A stretch of DNA of 64,000 bases from Gilliamella sp. wkB112 (GTDB taxonomy: Bacteria; Pseudomonadota; Gammaproteobacteria; Enterobacterales; Orbaceae). The stretch is from assembly GCF_001690685.1 (NCBI RefSeq), contig NZ_LZGL01000005.1, positions 1-64,000 of the forward strand, written 5' to 3'. This document shows positions 19,982-29,885 of this stretch, piece by piece (within the stretch, counting starts at the first letter, position 1; each line of letters opens with the position of its first letter). Made by a program: the position numbers and the translations under genes. Under the pieces are notes generated by a model. It saw only the letters and a program-made list of their open reading frames with translations, was not told where the DNA came from and did not search any database.

Positions 19982-21337
19982 ATGAAAGAAAAATTCTTGG
20001 TTTATAAATTATCTGAAACAATAAAAAGTACCAGTAAAATAGATACACATTTATTCGAAAAATTCAATGTTAAACGCGGATTGCGTAATGCAGATCATAC
20101 AGGAGTATTAGTCGGTTTAACCAGTATTGGTGATGTAGTTGGATATGAACGTTTGCAAGATGGATCATTAAAACCGATTCCTGGTAAATTATTATATCGA
20201 GGGATTGATATTGATGATTTGGTACATAATGCACAGCAAGAAAAACGTACTGGTTTTGAAGAAACTATCTATTTGCTATTATCTGGTAATTTACCAGATG
20301 CAGAAGAGTTACATGATTTTTCACGCTTACTATGTGAATCGATGGCGTTAGAAAAGCAAACTAAAATAGCCATTATGGAACTTGAAGGCCATGATGTGAT
20401 GAATATTTTAGCTAGAACTGTGCTCGAAATGTATACCTATGATCAAGAACCTGATGATACCTCACGCGATAACTTGATGCGTCAATCAATTGATTTAATT
20501 GCTAAATTTCCTGCTATTATTGCTTACGCCTATAATATGTTAAGCCATAGCGCTAAAGGAAAATCACTGCATATTCGTCATCCTCATGAAGATTTTTCTA
20601 TTGCTGAAAATTTTTTATATATGATGAAAGGATCGAACGGTTATACTGATCTTGATGTTAGAGTACTAGATTTAGCAATGATTATTCATGCTGAGCATGG
20701 TGGTGGTAATAATTCTACATTTACAGTGCGTGTGACTAGCTCAACTGGAACAGATACCTATTCATCGATTGCTGCCGGCATAGGTTCACTAAAAGGTCCA
20801 TTACATGGTGGTGCTAATCTACAAGTCGGCAAAATGTTAAAGCATCTCAAAGAAGTAATTAAAAATTGGGCAGATGCCAGCGAAATTGATAGCTATTTAC
20901 AACGTATCTTGAATAAAGAAGTGTTTGATAAAAAAGGTTTGATTTATGGTATTGGGCATGCGGTTTATACGGTCTCCGATCCTAGAGCTGTATTGCTTAA
21001 AGAGATGGCCTATGAACTTGCCAAAGAGAAAGGTCGCGAACAAGAGTATAACTTTTTAAAGTTGCTTGAGGAACGAGCAATTCAGGCCGTTGTTAATCGT
21101 AAAAATGCCAGAACCAAAAAACAGGTTTGTGCTAATGTCGATTTTTATTCCGGATTTGTTTATGACATGATTGGTTTGCCTAAAGAGGTATATACACCAC
21201 TATTTGCTATGTCCCGTATTGTTGGTTGGTGTGCCCATCGAATTGAAGAACTAAACTTTGATGATCGCCGAATTATCCGACCTGCTTATAAAAATGTGGG
21301 AGAGATTATGGAATTTGTTCCATTAAAAGATCGTTAA
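19982..21337 (+). CDS. gltA: Citrate synthase
   Basis: 451 residues of the citrate/2-methylcitrate synthase family. Catalytic motifs are MIIHAEHGGGNNSTFTVR (first His region), GPLHGGAN (second His) and GIGHAVYTVSDPRA. An N-terminal extension of about 40 residues precedes the synthase core. The overall form, with EHGGGNNSTF and a long C-terminal helix set, resembles enzymes from Clostridia and Bacteroidetes more than the NADH-regulated hexameric GltA of E. coli. It condenses oxaloacetate and acetyl-CoA. It is the last gene of acn-icd-gltA, an operon that supplies 2-oxoglutarate for glutamate; ppc, which makes oxaloacetate, is elsewhere in the window. The assignment to citrate rather than 2-methylcitrate rests on this context. 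Confidence 0.9.
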   Translation: MKEKFLVYKLSETIKSTSKIDTHLFEKFNVKRGLRNADHTGVLVGLTSIGDVVGYERLQDGSLKPIPGKLLYRGIDIDDLVHNAQQEKRTGFEETIYLLLSGNLPDAEELHDFSRLLCESMALEKQTKIAIMELEGHDVMNILARTVLEMYTYDQEPDDTSRDNLMRQSIDLIAKFPAIIAYAYNMLSHSAKGKSLHIRHPHEDFSIAENFLYMMKGSNGYTDLDVRVLDLAMIIHAEHGGGNNSTFTVRVTSSTGTDTYSSIAAGIGSLKGPLHGGANLQVGKMLKHLKEVIKNWADASEIDSYLQRILNKEVFDKKGLIYGIGHAVYTVSDPRAVLLKEMAYELAKEKGREQEYNFLKLLEERAIQAVVNRKNARTKKQVCANVDFYSGFVYDMIGLPKEVYTPLFAMSRIVGWCAHRIEELNFDDRRIIRPAYKNVGEIMEFVPLKDR

Positions 21338-21458
21338 ACTTACTCATTGTTCGTAAGCAACTGACGGTGCTTTATAATCTAAGTTTATTGAAAAAAGCAT
21401 GGTGATTTAAAAGAATAATTTGTAGACTATGCCACAGTATTTGTTTTAGGCTGTATAT

Positions 21459-22997
21459 ATGAATCTTCTAAAATCTTTAGCGGCAATTAGTTCAATGACC
21501 ATGGTTTCACGCGTATTAGGTTTCGTACGTGATGCCATTATTGCTCGCTTTTTTGGGGCAGGGATGGCTACCGATGCTTTTTTTGTCGCCTTTAAGCTAC
21601 CTAATTTACTCAGACGTATTTTTGCTGAAGGTGCTTTTTCTCAAGCATTTGTGCCCATTTTAGCCGAATATAAAAATCAACAAGGTATTGAGGCAACGCG
21701 AACTTTTGTTGCTTATGTTGCGGGTTTATTAACCTTAGTTTTGGCTATAGTTACGTTAATAGGTGTGGTGACTGCTCCTATTGTTATTATGATTACGGCA
21801 CCAGGATTTTTACAAGAATCTACTGAGAAATTTGAGTTAGCCACAACCTTGTTACAAATAACGTTTCCCTATATCTTTTTTATTTCACTTGCTTCTCTGG
21901 TAGGTGCAATATTAAATACTTGGAATCGGTTTTCTGTCCCCGCATTTGTGCCAACTTTGCTTAATATAAGCATGATTGTATTCACATTATTTTTAACATC
22001 TTACTTTAATCCACCGGTTATGGCATTGGCAGTTTCTGTAGGAGTAGGGGGGATTTTGCAATTACTTTATCAACTTCCATATTTGAAAAAAATTGGCATG
22101 TTGGTGTTACCTCGTATTAGTTTTAAAGATAGTGGTGTTTGGCGAGTATTAAAGCAAATGGGGCCGGCTATTTTAGGCGTATCAGTTGGCCAAATTTCGT
22201 TGATTATTAACACTATTTTTGCTTCCTTTTTAATTTCAGGTTCGGTATCTTGGATGTATTATGCCGATCGCCTAATGGAGTTTCCAGCTGGTGTACTCGG
22301 TGTGGCTTTAGGGACTATTTTATTGCCATCGTTAGCTAAGAGCTTTGCCAAAGGTGATCATAAGCAATATTCAGAACTGCTTGATTGGGGATTACGGCTC
22401 TGTTTCTTATTAGCCTTACCAAGTACTGTAGCTTTAGGAGTAATTTCACGGCCATTAATATCAACATTATTTGAGTATGGGCAATTTACTTTAAATGATA
22501 CATTAATGACGCAACGCGCCTTAGTGGCCTATTCTATAGGATTACTCGGTTTGATTTTGATTAAAGTATTAGCTCCAGCATTTTATTCACGACAAGATAT
22601 TAAAACTCCTGTAAAAATTGCTATTTTTACTTTAATTTTAACGCAATTAATGAATCTTGCTTTTATTGGTCCTTTAAAGCATGCAGGTCTTTCACTATCA
22701 ATAGGTCTTGCTGCTTGCTTTAATGCCGGATTATTGTTTTGGCAACTACGCAAAAAACAACTTTACCAACCACAATCAGGTTGGCGAGGATTCCTTATTA
22801 AAGTGATTATAGCTGTTATTTTAATGTCAGTAGTATTATGGTGTGGTGCACAGTGGCTACCTGATTGGTCAACAGGATCAATGTTAACACGAGTTATACG
22901 CTTATTGTTGTTAGTTATTGTGGGGATTATAGTTTATTTTGGATCACTTGTTGTGATGGGTTTTAAAATTAAACATTTTATTAAACGTATTGAATAA
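21459..22997 (+). CDS. murJ: MurJ (MviN) lipid II flippase
   Basis: 512 residues with about 14 membrane segments, normal for the family. The N-terminus has [24 protein letters not shown] and [29 protein letters not shown], including the essential Arg and Asp residues of the central cavity. MurJ moves lipid II across the inner membrane for peptidoglycan synthesis. It stands alone, 121 bp after gltA. Confidence 0.96.
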   Translation: MNLLKSLAAISSMTMVSRVLGFVRDAIIARFFGAGMATDAFFVAFKLPNLLRRIFAEGAFSQAFVPILAEYKNQQGIEATRTFVAYVAGLLTLVLAIVTLIGVVTAPIVIMITAPGFLQESTEKFELATTLLQITFPYIFFISLASLVGAILNTWNRFSVPAFVPTLLNISMIVFTLFLTSYFNPPVMALAVSVGVGGILQLLYQLPYLKKIGMLVLPRISFKDSGVWRVLKQMGPAILGVSVGQISLIINTIFASFLISGSVSWMYYADRLMEFPAGVLGVALGTILLPSLAKSFAKGDHKQYSELLDWGLRLCFLLALPSTVALGVISRPLISTLFEYGQFTLNDTLMTQRALVAYSIGLLGLILIKVLAPAFYSRQDIKTPVKIAIFTLILTQLMNLAFIGPLKHAGLSLSIGLAACFNAGLLFWQLRKKQLYQPQSGWRGFLIKVIIAVILMSVVLWCGAQWLPDWSTGSMLTRVIRLLLLVIVGIIVYFGSLVVMGFKIKHFIKRIE

Positions 22998-23007
22998 TAG
23001 GAATATA

Positions 23008-23048
23008 TGTAAAAATGTTTCAGGAGAGCATAATGTTTAAGTATAAAA
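23008..23048 (-). repeat. Dispersed ~40-bp intergenic element, copy D
   Basis: Read on the minus strand this segment gives TTTTATACTTAAAC, then TATGCTCT, then CTCCTGAAACATTTTTACA. The last 19 bases are identical to the copy at 41538-41580, and the left arm matches too. It lies between murJ and an unknown membrane protein gene and overlaps the 5' leader of the latter. Confidence 0.7.
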
Positions 23049-23072
23049 TCCTTAATAAAAAAGGAAAGTTAA

Positions 23073-23987
23073 GTGCAAAAATTATCTTTTTTTAAACTGC
23101 CAATGATTGGTACAATAATATACTTTTTAATCAGTTTTCTCTTATATTTTCTATTTACTGTACTTTATTTTTCTTATCAATTACATCACCCATTTACTTA
23201 CTTATCATTTAGAGATATTGGAGAAAGAATAATTGTTCGTCTCTTTCTTGAAACTTTATGGTTATTTGGATTTCTATCTTTAATACTGTGCTCAGCAACC
23301 ATCAATATGGTTAATAAAACTAATATAAGATTGTTAGTTATCACTATGCCGATATTGTCATTCATTGCTTATTTTATTCGATTAAGTATAAGATCCAATA
23401 TTATAGGCTTCGGAATGTTCTTTGATATATTACTTAATATCTTTGGTACTATTATTAGTTTGTTATTTTATAGCCTATCTGCATACTATTTAATGAAGTT
23501 TTTTGGAAGATTTTTTATAAAAAATCAATCACCATTTGTAATTACCACAATGAATAGTGTTAAAATCCATTTTATTTTGTTTTTAGTATTTAACAGTTAT
23601 ATATTGATATTAGGATATAACTTAATCGTAAATTCATTCGAACATGTTTATATTCTTGGCACTAAGCAGTATCAAAGCATTAACTTTTTTAATATTTTCT
23701 TTGTAATAAGTCTACTATTGAGTATTTTTTCGTCCAAAAAAAATTTTTTATGTGCTTTTAAAAAAATTCAATACGATAAACTTATCAATAGTTCACTGAT
23801 AGCAAGTGGTATCATTTTAATTTGTATCTTTATAGATTATTTTTTTATGCTCCAATACATGGATAAACTGTATATTAATTCATTTCGAGAAGTTTTTAAC
23901 TTACCTTATTTAATCTTTTTGTTATTATTACAACCACTTTTCTTTTGTTTGATTCTAAATATCGTTACCAGACGTTATTTTTCCTAG
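23073..23987 (+). CDS. Unknown polytopic membrane protein (paralog 1)
   Basis: 304 residues, start GTG with AAGGAAAG at SD distance. About eight hydrophobic segments alternate with short basic loops. I do not recognise the family. It shares with the next gene an N-terminus (KLSFFKLP against KVSFFKLP), a central F-x-K-x3-PF-x2-T-x2-NS-x3-IH segment and a C-terminal VTRRYFS against VTQRYFS ending, so the two are tandem duplicates that have diverged strongly. Very high Phe/Ile/Leu and AT content. An inner-membrane location is likely; no function can be proposed. Confidence 0.75.
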   Translation: MQKLSFFKLPMIGTIIYFLISFLLYFLFTVLYFSYQLHHPFTYLSFRDIGERIIVRLFLETLWLFGFLSLILCSATINMVNKTNIRLLVITMPILSFIAYFIRLSIRSNIIGFGMFFDILLNIFGTIISLLFYSLSAYYLMKFFGRFFIKNQSPFVITTMNSVKIHFILFLVFNSYILILGYNLIVNSFEHVYILGTKQYQSINFFNIFFVISLLLSIFSSKKNFLCAFKKIQYDKLINSSLIASGIILICIFIDYFFMLQYMDKLYINSFREVFNLPYLIFLLLLQPLFFCLILNIVTRRYFS

Positions 23988-24111
23988 AAAATAAATAACA
24001 CTAATTATTATTAAACATAATATTGAAAGATAGTTTATCTATATTGATAATAATAACTTTATTATCATTATTCAATTAAAGAAGATTGGACTTACTAATT
24101 AGGGAAGTTAA

Positions 24112-25074
24112 ATGGAAAAAGTATCTTTTTTTAAATTGCCTTTTATTTTTGTTGTGTTGCTTTTTGTCTTAGACTCATTAATTTGTAATGTCTTGTTTAT
24201 GTTTAATGTTCTGGCAGTTTATGACGATTATTTAACCTTATTGCCTTTTTTGAGTCGAATGATCGTTTATCAACTATTTCGTTTGATTCCTGATTGTTTA
24301 TTCTTTTTTGTGGTTTGCTCCATAGCACTATATCGTTCGAATATTCATATTGTTACATTAAAAAATATAGCAATATTATTATTAAATATATGTCTGCTTA
24401 ATGCGATATCTTATTTGTTATTAGAGTCAGCCGATTTTCTTTATAGAAGTATGCTATCTAATATTATTCCTTCTGATTCATGGCTAGTTTTTCTGTTTAT
24501 AGGTACTATTCCTAGCTATTTAAGTTATATTTTGGGCAGTTTATGGCTTTACTTTTTTATCAAATTTTTCAGTAAATGGTTTGATAAAAGTAAGCAACCA
24601 TTTGAATTAACTAGCGATAATAGCCGTCTAATTCATTTAACGTTATTTATGGTAGTGTTCTTGTTTATTGGGCTTGAGGTGACTTCATCTATTATGGATG
24701 TTTCGATTTATCAAAATAAATTCTATATTTCTTACACAACCAATATTATTTTGCCGCTAATCACTTTTATCATTAGTGCATTGATAGTCATATTGATAAT
24801 TGGTAATTCATTTACTCAAACCTTTATGATTTTACAAACAGGTCGAATTATAAGAAGTATCGCAGTTGCATTTTTGTTATTATTCTTAGTTAATTGTTTT
24901 TTTATATTTACTATTTTTATACTCGATAATTGTGTGGATTGGTCACATTCATCTTTTTCTTTGTTAGCTAAGATAGTAATAGGATTAGTCTCATTTATTT
25001 TCTCTTGCTTAATTCTTCGTTATGTCACTCAAAGATACTTTTCGCGAAGAAATAAATATTGTGATAGTTTTTAA
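24112..25074 (+). CDS. Unknown polytopic membrane protein (paralog 2)
   Basis: 320 residues with about eight predicted membrane segments, following its paralog after 124 bp of AT-rich DNA. The start ATG is preceded by AGGGAAG. N- and C-terminal motifs and a central segment match paralog 1 although the membrane spans have little identity. The stop overlaps the convergent dusC stop by a few bases. Family unrecognised. Confidence 0.75.
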   Translation: MEKVSFFKLPFIFVVLLFVLDSLICNVLFMFNVLAVYDDYLTLLPFLSRMIVYQLFRLIPDCLFFFVVCSIALYRSNIHIVTLKNIAILLLNICLLNAISYLLLESADFLYRSMLSNIIPSDSWLVFLFIGTIPSYLSYILGSLWLYFFIKFFSKWFDKSKQPFELTSDNSRLIHLTLFMVVFLFIGLEVTSSIMDVSIYQNKFYISYTTNIILPLITFIISALIVILIIGNSFTQTFMILQTGRIIRSIAVAFLLLFLVNCFFIFTIFILDNCVDWSHSSFSLLAKIVIGLVSFIFSCLILRYVTQRYFSRRNKYCDSF

Positions 25075-26030
25075 TTTGTTTGATTATTAGCAGTTTTTTG
25101 CAAAAAATCACAAATCTCTTGTTGCGATTTTAAAACTCTGATTTGTTGAAGGAGCTCCGATGCTTGTCCATAATATTGTTTCAAATAGGCTAGCCATTGT
25201 TTAATACGTGCAGAATGATAAAGTGGCTTAACATTATCAATTGGTGTGGTGGCGTAGCTAATTAATATTTGCATTACAGCTTGCCAATTCAACGCCGGTT
25301 CAGAATAACGAATCATATTGGCTAGGTTAGGAATATTTAGGATACCACGACCAAGCATAATATGATTAGTTCGACTTTGATTGACGCAATTTTGTGCATC
25401 TAATGCTGAAGAAATTTCACCATTGGCAATAACTGGAATTGTTAGTTGTTGTTCAATCAACCCAATCGTATGCCAATCAATTTTATCTGCCCTGTAGCCG
25501 TCTTGTTTTGTTCTACCATGAATAACAATTTCGTCGGCTCCGGCTAATTGGATGGCATCAGCAATATCAAAGCACAATGATTTATCATCCCAACCTAAAC
25601 GAATTTTTACTGATAGTATGTTAGTTTTAGTAATAGCTTGTCGTACTTGTTTAACAATATTAAATATCTGATCAGGGTACTTTAATAAAAAAGCCCCACC
25701 TTGACTGCCGACTACGGTTTTTGCCGGGCAACCAAAGTTAATATCCACGCCAAATGACCCTAATTCAATAGCTTTAACTGCATTTTCTGCCATCCATTCT
25801 GGTGATTGTCCAAGAAGTTGTACTCGAACCGGTGTCCCAGATTTAGTTTTGCCTTGATTATGCAATTCCGGGCAAAATCGGTAAAAAGTTCGTTGAGATA
25901 GTTTATGATGGGTAACACGTATAAACTCAGTAACACAATAATCAAATTGATTAATTTCAGTTAAAATTTGCCTCACGTTATAATCTAGCACTCCTTCCAT
26001 GGGAGCTAAGATAATTCTTTTCAGTTCCAT
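25071..26030 (-). CDS. dusC: tRNA-dihydrouridine(16) synthase DusC
   Basis: 319 residues, FMN-dependent TIM-barrel Dus enzyme. LAPMEGVLD at the N-terminus, VRVQLLGQSPEWMAENA and VIHGRTKQDGYRA are DusC-like. The catalytic Cys is in NFGCPAKTV. The C-terminal HSARIKQWLAYLKQYY also fits DusC, which reduces U16 in tRNA. The start overlaps the moeB stop by one base (TAATG type), so the two genes are coupled. Confidence 0.9.
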   Translation of the reverse strand: MELKRIILAPMEGVLDYNVRQILTEINQFDYCVTEFIRVTHHKLSQRTFYRFCPELHNQGKTKSGTPVRVQLLGQSPEWMAENAVKAIELGSFGVDINFGCPAKTVVGSQGGAFLLKYPDQIFNIVKQVRQAITKTNILSVKIRLGWDDKSLCFDIADAIQLAGADEIVIHGRTKQDGYRADKIDWHTIGLIEQQLTIPVIANGEISSALDAQNCVNQSRTNHIMLGRGILNIPNLANMIRYSEPALNWQAVMQILISYATTPIDNVKPLYHSARIKQWLAYLKQYYGQASELLQQIRVLKSQQEICDFLQKTANNQTN

Positions 26031-26800
26031 TAATTAACCTTATGTAAGTTTTTAGTACCACATACGGGGCAATTAGCTTGTTTAATTATAGTTACCTGAT
26101 TAAATTGCATATTCATCGTATCAACCATAAGTAAACGACCAATCAACGGTTGGCCATAATTGGTTAATACTTTTATAGCTTCCAATGCTTGCATAGAACC
26201 AAACATTCCCACTAATGGAGCCATTACTCCAGCCTCAACACAAGTAAGTTGATCTTGACCGAATAAGCGACTTAAACAATGATAGCAAGGTTGATCATTT
26301 TGATAAGTAAACACCGTTAATAACCCTTCCATACGAATAGCCGCACCGGAAACTAACGGTTTTTTTACGGCATAACAACAACGGTTAATTTGTTCACGAG
26401 TAGCTAAATTGTCAGTGCAATCAATCACAATATTATGCTGTTTAATTAGTGAAATTAGCTTAATATCATCAAGTTGTTGATTAACTGTTTCAATGACTGT
26501 ATCTGCATTAATATTAGTTAAGACTTGTTGAGCTTGCTTAACTTTATATTGATTTACAGATTTTTCAGTATATAAAATCTGCCGATTTAAGTTGGATTTT
26601 GACACCGTATCAAAATCAATTAATGTTAATTTGCCAACCCCCGCAGCGGTTAAATAGAGTGAAGCTGAACAACCGAGCCCACCTAAACCAATAATGAGTG
26701 CTGAACTGTTTTTAAGTATTTGTTGTTTATCAATATCAAATCCACGTAAGGTAATTTGTCTATCATAACGCAGAAGTTCTTGATCACTAAGTTCTTGCAT
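26030..26800 (-). CDS. moeB: MoeB, molybdopterin-synthase adenylyltransferase
   Basis: 256 residues from the ATG at 26800. The frame is open back to 26854, but a promoter -10 box (26834-26839) lies inside that extension. The E1-like fold has GLGGLGCSASLYL (nucleotide binding) and DFDTVSKSNLNRQ. Zinc is held by CYHC and CPVC. LTCVEAGVMAPLVG is characteristic of MoeB rather than ThiF. It adenylates the C-terminus of MoaD so that sulfur can be loaded for molybdopterin synthesis. The usual partner moeA is not adjacent; dusC is instead. Confidence 0.88.
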   Translation of the reverse strand: MQELSDQELLRYDRQITLRGFDIDKQQILKNSSALIIGLGGLGCSASLYLTAAGVGKLTLIDFDTVSKSNLNRQILYTEKSVNQYKVKQAQQVLTNINADTVIETVNQQLDDIKLISLIKQHNIVIDCTDNLATREQINRCCYAVKKPLVSGAAIRMEGLLTVFTYQNDQPCYHCLSRLFGQDQLTCVEAGVMAPLVGMFGSMQALEAIKVLTNYGQPLIGRLLMVDTMNMQFNQVTIIKQANCPVCGTKNLHKVN

Positions 26801-26833
26801 GGGGATAATTTCAGTTATCAATAATTGAAGTAC

Positions 26834-26868
26834 ATTATAGCAGAAACTTGGCACACCAAAGTGCCAAG
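26834..26868 (-). promoter_or_regulatory. moeB promoter with an overlapping palindrome
   Basis: On the minus strand an extended -10 element TGCTATAAT is seen (TATAAT at 26834-26839). Immediately upstream is the dyad CTTGGCAC-N6-GTGCCAAG (26847-26868), covering the -35 region, where no good -35 hexamer is seen. The dyad looks like an operator for a regulator I cannot name. The expected start site near 26827 supports the moeB start at 26800. Confidence 0.6.
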
Positions 26869-27154
26869 CTATTAGAATTATTCATCAAAGTCAGTTAATG
26901 TATTAAAAATTATCTACGGTTATTAGTGGCTTATAGCTTGAGATTGAATACAATAAAATTATTACAAAATAACTACTCTGCTTAACATAACGTATTAGCA
27001 TTAACAAATCGGTACGTTAATATAAAAGATAATTAGAGTATTTAAAAAATAATTAAATAAATCGCGAGTAAATCTCAATAAATACCTTTATATGGGGTTT
27101 ATTTAATTTATAATACTTAATATTTTATAGGTTGATATTTAAACAGGATATTTT
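26869..27154. other. AT-rich intergenic region with aspS promoter
   Basis: No gene is seen. TATAAT at 27109-27114 is about 40 bp upstream of the aspS ATG and is a candidate -10 box; the -35 is poor. The region separates the divergent moeB-dusC and aspS-nudB transcripts. Confidence 0.45.
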
Positions 27155-28915
27155 ATGCGTTCGATTTATTGTGGTCAGTTAACAGCAGCTCATATTAATC
27201 AAGAAGTAACATTATGTGGTTGGGTCAATAAACGCCGAGATTTAGGTGGTATGATTTTTATTGATATGCGTGACCGTGAAGGGATAGTGCAAGTCTTTTT
27301 TGATCCTGACTATCAACAAGCCTTCCAACTGGCTAGTGAATTGCGTAATGAATTTTGTATTCAGATTAAAGGCAAAGTAAGAGCGAGACCAGAAGGGCAA
27401 GTCAATAAGGACATGGCTACAGGTGAAGTTGAGGTTCTTGCTACAGAACTGACGATTTTTAATCGTAGTGATGTTTTACCACTTGATTTTAACCAAAATA
27501 ATAGCGAAGAACAGCGTTTAAAGTATCGTTATATTGATTTACGCCGTCCGGAAATGACCGCAATTTTTAAAACTCGCGCTCAGGTGACAGCATTTGTACG
27601 TTCATTTATGAATGAACATGGTTTTTTAGATATAGAAACACCGATGTTGACTAAGGCTACTCCTGAAGGGGCTAGAGACTATTTAGTACCAAGTAGAATT
27701 CATAAAGGTGAATTTTATGCTCTGCCACAATCACCACAACTATTTAAACAATTACTGATGATGTCAGGTTTTGATCGTTATTATCAGATTGTTAAATGCT
27801 TCCGGGATGAAGATTTAAGAGCAGATCGCCAACCTGAATTTACGCAAATCGATGTTGAAACTTCCTTTATGACTGCAGAGCAAGTACGCGAAGTTATGGA
27901 ACAAATGATTCGTGAGCTTTGGTTGCATGTGAAAAATATTGATTTAGGTAAATTCCCGATTATGACTTTTGCGGAGGCAATGCGTCGTTTTGGTAGTGAT
28001 AAACCTGATTTACGTAATCCTCTTGAGATTATTGATGTTGCTGATTTAGTCAAAGATGTTGATTTCAAAGTATTCTCAGCACCTGCAAATGATGCTAATG
28101 GTCGTGTTGCATTGCTATGTGTACCTAATGGTGCTCAGTTAACTCGTAAACAATTAGATGAGTATACTCAGTTCATTTCAGTTTATGGTGCCAAAGGTAT
28201 GGCATGGATTAAAGTAAATGAACGTAGCAAAGGCCTTGAAGGAGTTCAAAGCCCTGTAGCTAAATTCTTTAGTGCAACACAAATGGATGCCTTACTTAAC
28301 CGTGCGAATGCTAAAGATGGTGATATCTTATTATTTGGCGCTGATAGTTATAAAGTAGTCAGTGATTCATTGGGTGCATTACGATTGAAGGTTGGTAAAG
28401 ATTTAGGCATAACTGACGAAAGTAAATGGGCTGTACTTTGGGTAGTAGATTTCCCTATGTTTGAAAAAACAGATGAAGGGCTAAGTGCTATGCACCATCC
28501 ATTTACTTCTCCTAAAGACTATTCTCCGGAAGAATTAATTAAAAATCCTGAAAATGCTGTAGCAAATGCCTACGATATGGTTATTAATGGTTACGAAGTT
28601 GGTGGTGGGTCAGTAAGGATTCATCGTCCTGAAATGCAGCAAGCTGTCTTTTCGATTTTGGGTATTAATAAACATGATCAGCGTGAAAAATTTGGTTTCT
28701 TACTTGATGCCTTAAAATATGGTACGCCACCGCATGCCGGACTGGCGTTTGGTTTAGATAGATTAACCATGTTATTAACTGGAACTGATAATATTCGCGA
28801 TGTGATTGCTTTTCCTAAAACTACGGCGGCAACCTGTTTATTAACTGATGCCCCAAGTCCGGCTAATCCAGTAGCCTTAATTGAACTTGGGATTGAAGTT
28901 AGCGTAAAACAGTGA
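27155..28915 (+). CDS. aspS: Aspartyl-tRNA synthetase
   Basis: 586 residues, bacterial-type class II synthetase. An N-terminal OB-fold anticodon-binding domain ([15 protein letters not shown]) is followed by the catalytic core with motif 2 [18 protein letters not shown] and motif 3 GLAFGLDRL. The bacterial GAD insertion domain lies between (about residues 285-420). An AGG-containing SD precedes the ATG. It charges tRNA-Asp and is followed 7 bp later by nudB, as in E. coli. Confidence 0.97.
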   Translation: MRSIYCGQLTAAHINQEVTLCGWVNKRRDLGGMIFIDMRDREGIVQVFFDPDYQQAFQLASELRNEFCIQIKGKVRARPEGQVNKDMATGEVEVLATELTIFNRSDVLPLDFNQNNSEEQRLKYRYIDLRRPEMTAIFKTRAQVTAFVRSFMNEHGFLDIETPMLTKATPEGARDYLVPSRIHKGEFYALPQSPQLFKQLLMMSGFDRYYQIVKCFRDEDLRADRQPEFTQIDVETSFMTAEQVREVMEQMIRELWLHVKNIDLGKFPIMTFAEAMRRFGSDKPDLRNPLEIIDVADLVKDVDFKVFSAPANDANGRVALLCVPNGAQLTRKQLDEYTQFISVYGAKGMAWIKVNERSKGLEGVQSPVAKFFSATQMDALLNRANAKDGDILLFGADSYKVVSDSLGALRLKVGKDLGITDESKWAVLWVVDFPMFEKTDEGLSAMHHPFTSPKDYSPEELIKNPENAVANAYDMVINGYEVGGGSVRIHRPEMQQAVFSILGINKHDQREKFGFLLDALKYGTPPHAGLAFGLDRLTMLLTGTDNIRDVIAFPKTTAATCLLTDAPSPANPVALIELGIEVSVKQ

Positions 28916-28922
28916 CAGTTTA

Positions 28923-29375
28923 ATGCAAAACTTTAAAAAACCGGAATCCGTTTTAGTGGTGATTTATTGCCAAACAACCATGCGTTGTCTTATGTTGCAA
29001 CGCATAGATGATCCTAACTTTTGGCAATCTGTGACAGGTAGTATGGAGGATAACGAACGGCCTTATGATACGGCGGTTCGTGAGATCTTTGAAGAAACGG
29101 GTATTGATATAATTAAGCAAGATCTAACATTACTTGATGCTAAGCATACGGTTGAATTTGATATTTTTCCGCAGTTTCAGCATAGATATGCGCCAGGTAT
29201 AAAAGTAAATAAAGAGCATTGGTTTTATCTGCCACTTTTAAGTGAAATGACACCAGTACTTACAGAACATTTAGCTTATCAATGGTTAAGCATCAGTGAT
29301 GCGATCAATCTTACCTTATCGCCTAATAATGGTGAGGCTATTGGTAAAATTGATCACTTTCTTAAAATTAATTAG
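28923..29375 (+). CDS. nudB: NudB, dihydroneopterin triphosphate pyrophosphatase
   Basis: 150 residues, Nudix hydrolase. A perfect Nudix box reads G-x5-E-x7-REIFEETGI at about residues 40-62. The position directly after aspS and the length match E. coli NudB, which removes pyrophosphate from dihydroneopterin triphosphate in folate synthesis. The yebC and ruvC genes that follow in E. coli are absent here. Confidence 0.92.
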   Translation: MQNFKKPESVLVVIYCQTTMRCLMLQRIDDPNFWQSVTGSMEDNERPYDTAVREIFEETGIDIIKQDLTLLDAKHTVEFDIFPQFQHRYAPGIKVNKEHWFYLPLLSEMTPVLTEHLAYQWLSISDAINLTLSPNNGEAIGKIDHFLKIN

Positions 29376-29385
29376 GAGGTAGAAA

Positions 29386-29802
29386 ATGAAATTGAGTCAA
29401 TGTGCCATCGTTCTATCTAGCTTATTGTTTTTTACACATAATAGCTATGCGGAGATAAATATAAAAAAATGCGAACCTAATCCAAGTAGCTATATTTTTT
29501 TTGATGAAATTGATTCTGAAAAAGCCGAAAAACTGATTAATTACCAGTTACATGATCAACCAGAAAAACGAGAAAGTAGTGTAATTAAAATTTTTACCAA
29601 TGAAAATGCGGATGATAGAAACTATTGGATAGCATCGTTTAAATCCGATAATCAATCTGAACAATATCTATTTTATCAAGTGGATCAAGATAAAATAATT
29701 AAAATCGACGATAAACAATTTCAAACATTATTACCAAAAATTATTGCATGTAACCTAAATAAACAAGTACCACTGTATAGTGAAAACTTTGATGCCGATT
29801 AA
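29386..29802 (+). CDS. Unknown small secreted protein
   Basis: 138 residues with a clear Sec signal peptide (cleavage after NSYA, about residue 22). The mature part is about 116 residues, hydrophilic, with two Cys (near residues 28 and 127) that could form a disulfide. The SD AGGAGG is strong, 10 bp after nudB, so it is probably in the aspS-nudB transcript. No family recognised. Confidence 0.75.
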   Translation: MKLSQCAIVLSSLLFFTHNSYAEINIKKCEPNPSSYIFFDEIDSEKAEKLINYQLHDQPEKRESSVIKIFTNENADDRNYWIASFKSDNQSEQYLFYQVDQDKIIKIDDKQFQTLLPKIIACNLNKQVPLYSENFDAD

Positions 29803-29885
29803 TTACACGTAATTATTTAATTTTTAAAATAATAAAGTATATTAAGGTTATTAAGTAATATTACAAGGTAATGGAGTAAAAATAG

